This document shows positions 9,600-17,199 of a stretch of DNA of 21,301 nucleotides, one piece after another. Position 1 is the first letter of the stretch; every line of letters begins with the position of its first letter. This DNA is from CAYZBM01 sp964476705 (lineage in GTDB: Bacteria; Pseudomonadota; Alphaproteobacteria; Rickettsiales; UBA6187): positions 1 through 21,301 of the forward strand of contig CAYZBM010000031.1 in assembly GCA_964476705.1 (NCBI GenBank), written 5' to 3'. The notes beneath the pieces are model-generated. The model was not told where the DNA came from. It saw only the letters and a list, made by a program, of their open reading frames with translations, and did no database searches. The position numbers and the translations under genes are program-made.

Positions 9600-10142
9600 C
9601 TACCTCACCCCCACTAGCAACTTCGCCAAATCTTCATCAAAAGTAGGATGTAAACTTGCTATACCAAAGCCATTTTTATCAATAATAATATAGCTAGGTA
9701 CGCCTTTTAGTCGTAAGGATTTATAAATAGCCCCTGAACTATTTAAGTAAACTTTCATATTTTGATTATTTTTCGTCTGCATAATATTACGCGCTTTGGC
9801 AATGGGATCATCAGGAACGGCTAAGGCTAAAACTGCTAAATTGGCAGATTTATTATCACTGGCAAATTTAATAATCTCCGGCATATCACTTAAACAATAT
9901 TTACACCAGGTCGCCCAAAACATCACCAGTCTATTTTTACCGTTAGTATCGGATATTTTTTGCTGCGTTCCATCTAAAGCTATTAACTCATAGTCATTTA
10001 AATCTATCGGCTCTTTATAAAAATTCACCAGATTTTTATAGGCAACAACATTACCCTTATAGACAAAAAATAACTGATACGCCGTAAAAGCTACAATAGT
10101 TATAATCATAATTATAGAAGCCACTAATAGTTTTTTTAGCAT
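9600..10142 (-). CDS. Membrane-anchored TlpA/ResA-type thiol-disulfide oxidoreductase
   Basis: A 180-residue thioredoxin-fold protein that reduces or exchanges disulfides in the periplasm; relatives serve cytochrome c maturation. Residues ~4-22 form a hydrophobic N-terminal anchor with two lysines before it, placing the catalytic domain outside the inner membrane. The active site is WATWCKYC, with Cys80 and Cys83, and the cis-proline loop is GVPSY (Pro149), followed by the IIIDKNG strand. Length is normal for the family. The start is 7 bases past the rmuC stop, with GGGGAG inside the end of rmuC as ribosome site, so the two are probably co-transcribed. TlpA, ResA and CcmG cannot be separated from sequence alone. 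Confidence 0.87.
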   Translation of the reverse strand: MLKKLLVASIIMIITIVAFTAYQLFFVYKGNVVAYKNLVNFYKEPIDLNDYELIALDGTQQKISDTNGKNRLVMFWATWCKYCLSDMPEIIKFASDNKSANLAVLALAVPDDPIAKARNIMQTKNNQNMKVYLNSSGAIYKSLRLKGVPSYIIIDKNGFGIASLHPTFDEDLAKLLVGVR

Positions 10143-10149
10143 AATAAAA

Positions 10150-11523
10150 TTACTCCCCGCTCACATTTTCTATCTCTTCAGTTACTTCAACTTCAGCTTC
10201 AATTAAATTTTGTGCTGAAATTACTTGATAGCGCTCTAGCCGTTCAATATGTTTATCATTTTGACTATTAACTCCATAATGTTCAAGCTTTTTAACTTTA
10301 CTTAAAAAATTACTATTAAAGGAGGCGGCGAATTTATCGTATTTTTCAAAACTGGATTTAATAGTTTTACCTAAAGATTCCGATAAATTTCTAAAATTGG
10401 CAATAGCAGTTAAAAGTTTTTTAACCTCAGCTACAATCATCGCCGAATTTTCATTTTGCTTGGCAATAAATATGGCTTGTTTTGCTTGTAGTAAGGCATT
10501 AACTAAACCTGCAGGCCCTACTAAAATAATATTATTTTGCCAGGCTTTTTCTTCAAAACTCCGATCAATATTTCTAAATTTTTCTAATGTAACTTCAGTT
10601 GGTAAAAACATCATAACAGTTACCATAAAATTTTGATTACTATTTTTAAGCTTTTGGAGATGCTCTATCATACTAGATTTATAATTACGGGTAGTTAAAG
10701 CTTTTAAATGATTTTGCATAGTTTGTTTAAGCAGTACTTCAATCTTTTTTTTCTGCTCATTCTTTTGTTCATCATTTTCTTGATTATCTAAATTTAAATA
10801 TCCTAGTTCAGTAAAAAATTTTGAAGCTTTACTATCAATAATAATAGCCTGGTTCTGCGGCAAGAATATCACCGCATCAGGCCGCAAAATATTTTGCTCT
10901 TCGCCCTTTAAATGATATTGTAAATAATAATCTTGGTTTTCAATTAAGCCCGATGCTTTTAAAATATTCTCTAAAGTAATTTCAGCTAAACTACCTGCCC
11001 CTTGAGGGTTAAGTAATGCCCGCTCAATTATCTCAACCTTACCAATTTTACTATGGAGCAAATGCATCGACTCAAAAACAGTTTTAAATTGTTCATGTAA
11101 ATTTTTGGTGGTTTCTTCTAATTCTTTGGCATTTTTTTTAGCATTATCTTCATTTTCACGTTTATGGTCATCTAGTAATTTACTAGAAAGTTCTGAGCCT
11201 GCTTTTAAAATAGAGCCACGAGTTAACTCCAAATATTGCTCTTGGTCTTTTTTCCAATCCTCTACTTGCTTTAACATTAAATCTAATTTTTGTTTAGCTA
11301 GCTCTAATTCTTGATTAAGTTCTGCTTTTTGATTAGTTAGTATTTTAACTTCTTCACTTTGCTTTTTTAGCAATTCTTCAAGCTTTTGATTTTCTTCAGT
11401 TTTAAAGCCCAAAGCGGTTTCAGCTACAGCTTTAGTTTGAAATAATTTATGATCATATAAAATATACTTTACGATGGTTATAACACTGACTATAAAGGTA
11501 GATAATAAGAATGTCTCAATCAT
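10150..11523 (-). CDS. rmuC: RmuC-family DNA recombination protein
   Basis: At 457 residues this matches the ~475 of E. coli RmuC, a PD-(D/E)XK-like putative nuclease thought to limit rearrangement at inverted repeats. Residues ~4-22 are a hydrophobic N-terminal segment and ~40-150 a long coiled coil. The conserved domain begins near LLNPQGAGSLAE (~170-181). It carries RPDAVIFLP (Asp216) and IIIDSKAS (Asp230, Lys232), the acidic and lysine positions expected of the nuclease-like core. The C-terminal tail is acidic. It is divergent from glmU with only 34 bases between starts, so promoters must overlap coding sequence. A weak AAGGA site lies upstream. The short-inverted-repeat-rich spacers nearby are the kind of substrate RmuC is linked to, though that may be coincidence. 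Confidence 0.93.
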   Translation of the reverse strand: MIETFLLSTFIVSVITIVKYILYDHKLFQTKAVAETALGFKTEENQKLEELLKKQSEEVKILTNQKAELNQELELAKQKLDLMLKQVEDWKKDQEQYLELTRGSILKAGSELSSKLLDDHKRENEDNAKKNAKELEETTKNLHEQFKTVFESMHLLHSKIGKVEIIERALLNPQGAGSLAEITLENILKASGLIENQDYYLQYHLKGEEQNILRPDAVIFLPQNQAIIIDSKASKFFTELGYLNLDNQENDEQKNEQKKKIEVLLKQTMQNHLKALTTRNYKSSMIEHLQKLKNSNQNFMVTVMMFLPTEVTLEKFRNIDRSFEEKAWQNNIILVGPAGLVNALLQAKQAIFIAKQNENSAMIVAEVKKLLTAIANFRNLSESLGKTIKSSFEKYDKFAASFNSNFLSKVKKLEHYGVNSQNDKHIERLERYQVISAQNLIEAEVEVTEEIENVSGE

Positions 11524-11557
11524 GGTTTTTAGCTTTCCTTACAAATAAAGATTTTAT

Positions 11558-12886
11558 ATGCATTTATACCAAATAAATAATCCTATAGCTACTATCATTT
11601 TAGCAGCTGGTCGTGGCACAAGAATGAAATCATCTACGCCTAAAATATTACATAAAATAGCTTATAAATCCATTATCGAGCATATTAAAGACACGGCATT
11701 AGCGGTTAAATCAGCCCAAAATATTTTGGTTATAAATGAGGAATTGCAAGAACATTTTGCTTATCAAAGTGATTTTACTTTAGGCGTACAAAAAAAACAA
11801 TTAGGTACGGCCGATGCCGTTAAAGTTGCCTTAAAAGAAGTTAAAGATAAAAATAGTAAAATTCTAATTATCTATGGCGATACTCCACTAATTAGGCCAG
11901 AGTCTTTAATACAAATGATTAATGCTAAATCTGAGATAACTGTTTTAGCTTTTGAAAGTAAAAATCCTTTTGGTTATGGAAGACTAGTTACCAAAAAAGA
12001 TAAAGTTATTAAATTGGTTGAAGAAAAAGATGCAAATAGTTTAGAGAAAAAAATTACTTTATGTAATTCTGGCATTATGGCCCTGGATTATAAAATATTA
12101 GCTAAATTATTACCTAAAATAGACAATAAAAATGCTGCCAAAGAATTTTATTTAACTGATATTATAAAACTCGGCAATTTAGAGAATTATGATTGTGGTT
12201 TTATTTTGAGCCCAGAGGAAGAAGTTTTGGGTATAAATGATCGGCAGCAATTAAATCAGGCGGACGAGATTTTTCAAAAAAGAATCCACGCACAATTATT
12301 TTCTGCTGGCGTTACTTTGATTAAACCAGAAACTTCTTATTTTGCCGCAGATATAGAAATAAACGAAGATGTAATTATTCACTCAAATGTAGTTATTGGC
12401 CCTAATACAAAGATTGGCAGTAATAGTAATATTCATCCTTTCTCAGTAATTTCAGATTGTCAGATTGGTAAAAATTGTAATATTGGCCCAATGGCGAGAA
12501 TTCGTCCAGGGTCTTTAATTAAAGATGATGTAAAAATAGGTAATTTTGTTGAAGTTAAAAACTCTACCTTAGAAAAAGGCGTTAAAGCTAGTCACTTAAG
12601 TTATATTGGCGATAGTTATATAAAAACCGAAACCAATATCGGCGCTGGTGTAGTTACCTGTAATTATGATGGCTATAACAAACATAAAACTAAAATTGGT
12701 AAAAATGTTTTTATTGGAGCTAATTCTACCATTATTGCTCCTATTACTGTAGCAGATGGGGCTATAGTTGCCGCCGGCAGTACCATTACTGAAAATGTGG
12801 GTAAAGATGATTTAGCTTTGGCCAGATCTCGACAAATTAACAAAAAATTAGGAGCAAAAAAATTACGGGCTAAGCTGGATAAATAA
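11558..12886 (+). CDS. glmU: Bifunctional UDP-GlcNAc pyrophosphorylase / GlcN-1-P acetyltransferase
   Basis: It makes UDP-GlcNAc, precursor of peptidoglycan and lipid A, in two steps: acetylation of glucosamine-1-phosphate and uridylyl transfer. The N-terminal uridyltransferase shows LAAGRGTRMKSS (residues 15-26) with the PK pair just after, QLGTADAV (81-88) and GDTPLIRP (107-114). From ~250 the left-handed beta-helix hexapeptide repeats begin. The acetyltransferase site shows RIRPGS (~314-319), the catalytic histidine in KASHLSYIGD (His346), and GAGVVTCNYDG. At 442 residues it is close to the 456 of E. coli and looks complete. It is the only plus-strand gene here. The ribosome site is weak (AAAG), so the start rests on the fit of the first motif. 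Confidence 0.97.
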   Translation: MHLYQINNPIATIILAAGRGTRMKSSTPKILHKIAYKSIIEHIKDTALAVKSAQNILVINEELQEHFAYQSDFTLGVQKKQLGTADAVKVALKEVKDKNSKILIIYGDTPLIRPESLIQMINAKSEITVLAFESKNPFGYGRLVTKKDKVIKLVEEKDANSLEKKITLCNSGIMALDYKILAKLLPKIDNKNAAKEFYLTDIIKLGNLENYDCGFILSPEEEVLGINDRQQLNQADEIFQKRIHAQLFSAGVTLIKPETSYFAADIEINEDVIIHSNVVIGPNTKIGSNSNIHPFSVISDCQIGKNCNIGPMARIRPGSLIKDDVKIGNFVEVKNSTLEKGVKASHLSYIGDSYIKTETNIGAGVVTCNYDGYNKHKTKIGKNVFIGANSTIIAPITVADGAIVAAGSTITENVGKDDLALARSRQINKKLGAKKLRAKLDK

Positions 12887-12954
12887 ACAATTGAGATGAC
12901 GATCGAGAAAAGCTCTAGGACGAAAATATATATGTTAACCAATCGCAACCAACC

Positions 12955-13425
12955 TTATTTCTCATAAGGTGAATGATAACTACCAACTTGATATTCTTTA
13001 GTATCATTATAATCATCAGCTTCAGCAGTTTCTTCTTCAGCACTATAATCAGAATCATCAATTGAACTTAACTTTTCTTTATCGCTATGTTTTGATTTAT
13101 TTTTCTTCTCCGCACAATCTAGAATCTCGTAAATTCTTTCTAAATAACTTACCCTGGCTTCAGCCGCATCAATTGCTTCTTCAGCATCAACATAAGTGCT
13201 AATATAACCAAGTGGCATAATGACATTCTTCATTTTAGGGCCTTTATTTTTATAGGCCATTTTACGATAGAATTCCGCTTCATTCATTTCTAGCAATATT
13301 TCTTTACAAGATAAGCGCTTATCTTTTGATTGCATTGGCTTAACTTTAGTTGATTGCTCTTCAGTACCACAAGCTGCTATGACAATAAGTAAAGCACAAG
13401 CTATTAAAGATCTAACAAAAAACAT
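12955..13425 (-). CDS. Small predicted lipoprotein with conserved Cys-flanked helical domain
   Basis: A 156-residue protein with a clear lipobox: basic start, hydrophobic run and IAAC with Cys19 as the lipidation residue. The mature part has a helical core running from LSCKE to LDC, about 40-103. It contains a MPLGYIST segment and an A-rich E-A-A-E-A-R helix, and cysteines close both ends, possibly as a disulfide. The last ~50 residues are a charged, low-complexity tail rich in K, S, D and E. AAAGGA lies a few bases before the ATG. It is convergent with glmU, 68 bases away, with no clear terminator. The domain resembles small alphaproteobacterial lipoproteins of unknown function. The final membrane, inner or outer, cannot be told. 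Confidence 0.8.
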   Translation of the reverse strand: MFFVRSLIACALLIVIAACGTEEQSTKVKPMQSKDKRLSCKEILLEMNEAEFYRKMAYKNKGPKMKNVIMPLGYISTYVDAEEAIDAAEARVSYLERIYEILDCAEKKNKSKHSDKEKLSSIDDSDYSAEEETAEADDYNDTKEYQVGSYHSPYEK

Positions 13426-13546
13426 ATTCTAGTCCTTTTTCTAATTTTAATACTATATTAGGATATAACATAACCGATATTTCTTAATTTATTATTAATA
13501 TAAATGACTAATTTTCAAGCTTTTTTTACTTTTTTAAAAAAAAGAA

Positions 13547-13714
13547 TTATCCTTCATAGACAAATTTCTTACTACAATAAGGGCAAACCACCTCATTATT
13601 AGAACCCATATTTAGATAAACCCTAGGATGACCAAGGCTTAAACTACCACCGTCACAAAAAACTTTCTTTTTGTTAACTTTTACTAACATATTTTTTTGC
13701 TCTTCAGTATCCAT
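13547..13714 (-). CDS. Zinc-finger CHCC-type mini protein (NDUFS6-like)
   Basis: A 55-residue frame with ATG at 13712-13714 and TAA at 13547-13549. It shows VFCDGGS (Cys20), LGHPRVYLN (His29) and VVCPYCSKKF (Cys44, Cys47). This C-x8-H-x14-C-x2-C layout is the signature of the CHCC zinc-finger domain. That domain is found in mitochondrial complex I subunit NDUFS6 and in free-standing small alphaproteobacterial proteins. It may bind zinc and associate with respiratory complex I; that role is inferred from the family. It sits 41 bases beyond the purF stop on the same strand, with an AT-only 16-bp palindrome at 13731-13746 between them. No strong ribosome site is visible. Confidence 0.88.
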   Translation of the reverse strand: MDTEEQKNMLVKVNKKKVFCDGGSLSLGHPRVYLNMGSNNEVVCPYCSKKFVYEG

Positions 13715-13730
13715 AATTTTTCTCAAATTT

Positions 13731-13746
13731 TATATATTAATATATA
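13731..13746. repeat. AT-only perfect palindrome, 16 bp
   Basis: TATATATTAATATATA reads the same on both strands. It lies between the purF stop and the zinc-finger gene and may be part of a promoter or simple AT drift. Confidence 0.35.
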
Positions 13747-13755
13747 ATAGCTTAT

Positions 13756-15204
13756 TTATTTCCGACGTTTAGTTTCAGTAAATAAAGAGGTTGAAGAATT
13801 TTTATCTAATACTTTAATTGGATATTCACCAGTAAAACAAGCATCACAAAATTGTGGTTGGCTTGGATCTCTTTTAGCATTTATTGCAGCCTGATATAAA
13901 CCATCTACCGAAATAAATTCTAAACTATCAGCGCCAATAATCTTGGCGATCTCTTCATTATTATGCTGAGATGCAATTAATTTATCTTTATCTGGTGTAT
14001 CTACACCGTAAAAACATGGGTTAGTAGTTGGGGGACTGGCAATTCGCATATGAATTTTAGTGGCTCCCGCATCTCTTACCATGCTAATAATTTTTTTCGA
14101 AGTAGTGCCTCTGACAATACTATCATCAACTAAAATCACCTCTTTGCCTTTAAGTACTGAAGAATTAGGATTATGTTTTAACTTCACTCCTAAATGCCGA
14201 ACTTTATCACTAGGCTCAATAAAAGTTCTACCGACATAATGATTTCTGATAATTCCAAGTTCAAAAGGTATACCTGATTCTTCTGCATAGCCTAAAGCAG
14301 CTGCAACTCCAGAATCTGGAACTGGAACTATAACGTCAGCTTTAATAGGTTTTTCTTTAGCTAATTGATGACCAATATGTTTTCTTACGCCATATACATC
14401 CTTACCTTCAACTATACTATCTGGCCTTGAAAAATATATATATTCAAACACACAAAATCTTTGTGGTTTTTTTTCAAAAGGTTTAAGCGAATGAATACCT
14501 TCTTTATCAATAATTACAATTTCACCAGGTTCTACATCACGAACAAACTGAGCCCCTATAATATCTAAAGCACAAGTCTCTGAAGCAAAAATATAAGCAT
14601 TACCAAGAACTCCCAAACAAAGTGGTCTTACGCCATAAGGATCTCTAGCGCCAATTAGTTTTTTTTGGCTTAAGGCAACCAATGAATAAGCTCCTTGCAC
14701 TTTCTGTAAAGTTTCAATAATCCTATCGGCTACTTTTTCTTTTCTGCTAGTTGCTAAAAGATGGATAAAGATTTCGGTATCCATGGTTGATTGAAAAATT
14801 GATCCCGAACTAATTAACTCTTTTCTTAAAGTTGCTGAATTAGTCAAATTACCATTATGGGCAATTGCTAGCCCGCCAAAAACAAACTCGGCAAAAATTG
14901 GCTGAATATTCCTGGTATGCTTATCAGTTGTGGTTGAATAACGAACATGACCTATCGCACAATCACCACTTAATTGTTGGATAATATCTGGAGAATTGAA
15001 AATATCACCAACATGGCCCGTAGCCTTATGACTACAAAATAAACCATTATCATAGCTAACAATACCGGCCGATTCTTGCCCTCTATGCTGTAAAGCATGT
15101 AATCCTAAGGCTGTATGAGCCGCAGCGTCAGATGAGCCATAGATCCCAAAAACACCACATTCATCATGGAAACCGTCGAAAGGCAATTTATCTTTATCTA
15201 GCAC
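13756..15204 (-). CDS. purF: Amidophosphoribosyltransferase
   Basis: This is the first committed enzyme of de novo purine synthesis: PRPP plus glutamine gives phosphoribosylamine. The 482-residue sequence starts with a short propeptide (FDGFHDE), and the N-terminal nucleophile is Cys16 in ECGVFGIYG. The glutaminase domain has HRGQESAG and AHNGNLTN. The phosphoribosyltransferase domain has the PRPP loop VILVDDSIVRGTTSK (356-370). Cys251, Cys397, Cys453 and Cys456 match the four iron-sulfur ligands of the Bacillus-type enzyme, so it belongs to the propeptide and 4Fe-4S class. The start is GTG, supported by AAGGAT seven bases upstream (15212-15217). It follows cvpA, as in many bacteria. It looks complete and functional, which is unexpected if the genome were Rickettsia proper. 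Confidence 0.97.
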   Translation of the reverse strand: MLDKDKLPFDGFHDECGVFGIYGSSDAAAHTALGLHALQHRGQESAGIVSYDNGLFCSHKATGHVGDIFNSPDIIQQLSGDCAIGHVRYSTTTDKHTRNIQPIFAEFVFGGLAIAHNGNLTNSATLRKELISSGSIFQSTMDTEIFIHLLATSRKEKVADRIIETLQKVQGAYSLVALSQKKLIGARDPYGVRPLCLGVLGNAYIFASETCALDIIGAQFVRDVEPGEIVIIDKEGIHSLKPFEKKPQRFCVFEYIYFSRPDSIVEGKDVYGVRKHIGHQLAKEKPIKADVIVPVPDSGVAAALGYAEESGIPFELGIIRNHYVGRTFIEPSDKVRHLGVKLKHNPNSSVLKGKEVILVDDSIVRGTTSKKIISMVRDAGATKIHMRIASPPTTNPCFYGVDTPDKDKLIASQHNNEEIAKIIGADSLEFISVDGLYQAAINAKRDPSQPQFCDACFTGEYPIKVLDKNSSTSLFTETKRRK

Positions 15205-15211
15205 TTTAAAT

Positions 15212-15217
15212 ATCCTT
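15212..15217 (-). promoter_or_regulatory. Ribosome binding site deciding the GTG start of purF
   Basis: AAGGAT lies seven bases before the GTG at 15202-15204. The next methionine would be far inside the glutaminase domain, so GTG is the start. Confidence 0.65.
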
Positions 15218-15228
15218 AAATATTAGGT

Positions 15229-15250
15229 GGTTACATCTGACAAGGTTACA
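15229..15250. repeat. Two direct GGTTACA copies in the purF leader
   Basis: GGTTACA occurs at 15229-15235 and 15244-15250, a 15-base period. It might be an operator half-site pair or chance. Confidence 0.25.
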
Positions 15251-15256
15251 AAAAAC

Positions 15257-15308
15257 CGACAAAAGCAGACTTATTATGCCTCGGCTTATAGCATGTTTTG
15301 TCGTTTTT
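15257..15308 (-). terminator. Terminator-like hairpin between cvpA and purF
   Basis: Arms CGACAAAA (15257-15264) and TTTTGTCG (15296-15303) form a perfect 8-bp stem. A second inner pairing ATGC/GCAT (15276-15279 with 15291-15294) is also possible. On the minus strand the stem is followed by GGTTTTTT, and on the plus strand by TTTTT, so it could work in either direction. Placed in the purF leader, it could end cvpA transcripts or act as an attenuator of purF. The loop is long (31 bases), which lowers confidence. Confidence 0.5.
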
Positions 15309-15327
15309 GCCCAGTGGTAGTTTTAAT

Positions 15328-16233
15328 TTATTCTTTTACCGCCTTAATCAGACGATCTAATTGTTTAGAGCCTCCATCATCGTTAACATTATTAGCACCT
15401 TCTAAGCTACTAATTAGTTTTTGAACATGGGTAAATTCTAGTACCACTAAAAACTTATCTTTACTAATTTTATCTAACTCAACTTGTTTACGATAAGTGG
15501 TAAATACTTGACTTAAGAACTTAGCTTGATCAGCTTTTTCTTTTAATAAATCGATATTATGATAATTATCAGTATAAATTTTTTGCTCACTATCTGGTAA
15601 TGCCGCTAACATTTTCTCAATTATTTTTTTATTATATGGAGTAAAGATACTTTTTAGATCAGCAATTGTTGCCCCATTGGATTTTAAATTTTTTAAGCCG
15701 TCAGGAGTAAAATATTTACGCATATCTTCTGGCATCAAGAAAGTAATTTTCTCGGCAGTAGTATCAAATAGCTGATATATAGCAGAGCTTCTAAAATCCT
15801 TCGCCCAATTTGGCGCATCATCATCATATAATTGAAAAGAGACCAACATAATTTTTAAACTAATAAACATTATGAGTACTATAAGAAACCCACGAATAAA
15901 ACCAAAAGAAAATCCGCCAATTTTATCAAATAATCCATGGCGATAATTCTTTAAATGAGCAATAATATTGGTACTTATAATAGTCAATATTATAAAAGTT
16001 ATCATCAGAAAACCAACCGAAGATAAAGCTAAAGCAATTTTTTTATTTACAATATTTGCACTTAAATATTCTAAGATATCTTTATAAAATAGACTAACTA
16101 TTGCAAAGGAACCAAATAAAGTAAGGGAAGAAAAGAACACTCGAATAAAGCCACTAACAAAGGCCAAAATACTTGATATTAAAATTATTCCAATAACAAA
16201 AATATCAAACCAATTTAGATCATTCATTTCCAT
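15328..16233 (-). CDS. cvpA: CvpA-family membrane protein with long C-terminal extension
   Basis: The first ~140 residues match CvpA: LNWFDIFVIGIILIS at the start, four hydrophobic segments (about 9-30, 34-50, 66-90 and 108-132), and the GLFDKIGGFSFGFIRG loop. E. coli CvpA is 162 residues, while this protein is 301. Its extra ~150 residues are soluble, helical and charged, with LMPEDMRKYFTPDGL and a K/D-rich tail. CvpA is needed for colicin V export and envelope robustness in other bacteria; the precise role is unknown. The ATG is supported by AGGA, which overlaps the TAG stop of the upstream zinc-ribbon frame, so the two are probably translationally coupled. purF follows 123 bases downstream. 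Confidence 0.88.
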   Translation of the reverse strand: MEMNDLNWFDIFVIGIILISSILAFVSGFIRVFFSSLTLFGSFAIVSLFYKDILEYLSANIVNKKIALALSSVGFLMITFIILTIISTNIIAHLKNYRHGLFDKIGGFSFGFIRGFLIVLIMFISLKIMLVSFQLYDDDAPNWAKDFRSSAIYQLFDTTAEKITFLMPEDMRKYFTPDGLKNLKSNGATIADLKSIFTPYNKKIIEKMLAALPDSEQKIYTDNYHNIDLLKEKADQAKFLSQVFTTYRKQVELDKISKDKFLVVLEFTHVQKLISSLEGANNVNDDGGSKQLDRLIKAVKE

Positions 16234-16242
16234 AATGTTATC

Positions 16243-16407
16243 CTAACTTATTTCTTCTGCTAATTTACTTGAAGCTAATATTTTCTTACTATTCTCAGCT
16301 GAATTTTTATTAAGAGCAGTAATTTTATTTAATGCTCCACATTGGCTACATCTACTTGACCATTTTGTAAATAATGAACCGCAGCTTTTACAGAAAAAAT
16401 CAGACAT
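16243..16407 (-). CDS. 54-residue C4 zinc ribbon, likely remnant of the RadA N-terminus
   Basis: The frame from ATG 16405-16407 to TAG 16243-16245 encodes FFCKSCGSLFTKWSSRCSQC near its start. The two CxxC pairs are Cys6/Cys9 and Cys20/Cys23, with a KW between them. This is the layout of the rubredoxin-like zinc ribbon that opens RadA (C-x2-C-G-x5-KW-x3-C-x2-C-G). Everything else in RadA, including the Walker ATPase and Lon-like domain, is missing. The frame ends in a K/N/S-rich tail and its stop overlaps the ribosome site of cvpA. As I recall, radA precedes cvpA in Rickettsia, so an internal deletion that kept the coupling to cvpA is plausible. A free zinc-ribbon protein is the alternative. 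It starts 18 bases after mlaF with no clear Shine-Dalgarno. Confidence 0.7.
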   Translation of the reverse strand: MSDFFCKSCGSLFTKWSSRCSQCGALNKITALNKNSAENSKKILASSKLAEEIS

Positions 16408-16425
16408 ATTTTTTTAGTTATTGTA

Positions 16426-17199
16426 TTAATGATCTTGAATTTTCATTTGTATCGGTCCAACTGCCCGTCCATGAATAAATTGATCAACATATTCATTATC
16501 ACTATTATCTAATTTATCCACTGGTCCATACCAAATAATTCTTCCTTCATGAAGCATAGCTACATTATTAGCTATTTTTCTTACCGAGTGCATATCGTGG
16601 GTAATAGTAAGAGTAGTTGCGCCTAATTCTTTAGAACATTTTATAATAAGATCATTAATTACATCCGCCATAATTGGATCTAAGCCCGTAGTTGGCTCAT
16701 CAAAAAATATAATTTCTGGTTTATGCGCTATAGCTCTAGCTAGGGCAACCCTTTTTTGCATTCCGCCCGATAGTTCAACTGGATATAAATTAGCTACTTC
16801 TTCCTTGAGGCCAACTGTGGCTAATTTTTTTACGGCCAATTCAAAACAATCTTTAGGAGATAAAGTTTTTTCTTGTAAGGCAACAAAGGCTATATTTTGC
16901 CATACTTGCATACTATCAAATAATGCCCCACCTTGAAATAACATCCCAAATTTTCTCATGATATCGGATTTTTTCTGACCATAAGATCCGGACATTTCGT
17001 CACCATCTATTAAGACAGTACCTGAAGTTGGCTTCATTAGGCCAATAATATTTTTAATCAGCACCGATTTACCACAACCAGAACCGCCAATAACTACCAG
17101 AGATTCTCCTGACTTTATATCAAGACTAATATCTTTTAGTACTTCTTTAGTACCAAAAGATTTATATAAGTTTTTAACAGTAATTTTGCTATTGCTCAT
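16426..17199 (-). CDS. mlaF: MlaF-type ABC transporter ATPase
   Basis: ATP-binding subunit of the Mla/MCE-type lipid transporter, which moves phospholipids between inner and outer membranes. The 257 residues carry Walker A GGSGCGKS (38-45), Q-loop Gln89 in MLFQGGALFDSM, signature LSGGMQKR (143-150), Walker B IIFFDEPT (163-170) and H-loop His201. The FQGGALFDSM wording is typical of MlaF rather than other ABC ATPases. Its ATG overlaps the mlaE stop by four bases, so the two are translationally coupled. No mlaD or other partners lie in this window. Confidence 0.94.
   Translation of the reverse strand: MSNSKITVKNLYKSFGTKEVLKDISLDIKSGESLVVIGGSGCGKSVLIKNIIGLMKPTSGTVLIDGDEMSGSYGQKKSDIMRKFGMLFQGGALFDSMQVWQNIAFVALQEKTLSPKDCFELAVKKLATVGLKEEVANLYPVELSGGMQKRVALARAIAHKPEIIFFDEPTTGLDPIMADVINDLIIKCSKELGATTLTITHDMHSVRKIANNVAMLHEGRIIWYGPVDKLDNSDNEYVDQFIHGRAVGPIQMKIQDH

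Noticed and set aside
12673..12948. Minus-strand 91-residue frame over the glmU 3' end
   Set aside because: It is antisense to the conserved beta-helix repeats of glmU, whose coding sense is certain.
15227..15424. Plus-strand 65-residue frame across the cvpA-purF spacer
   Set aside because: It overlaps the cvpA 3' end and the terminator-like hairpin; no start signal or family features.
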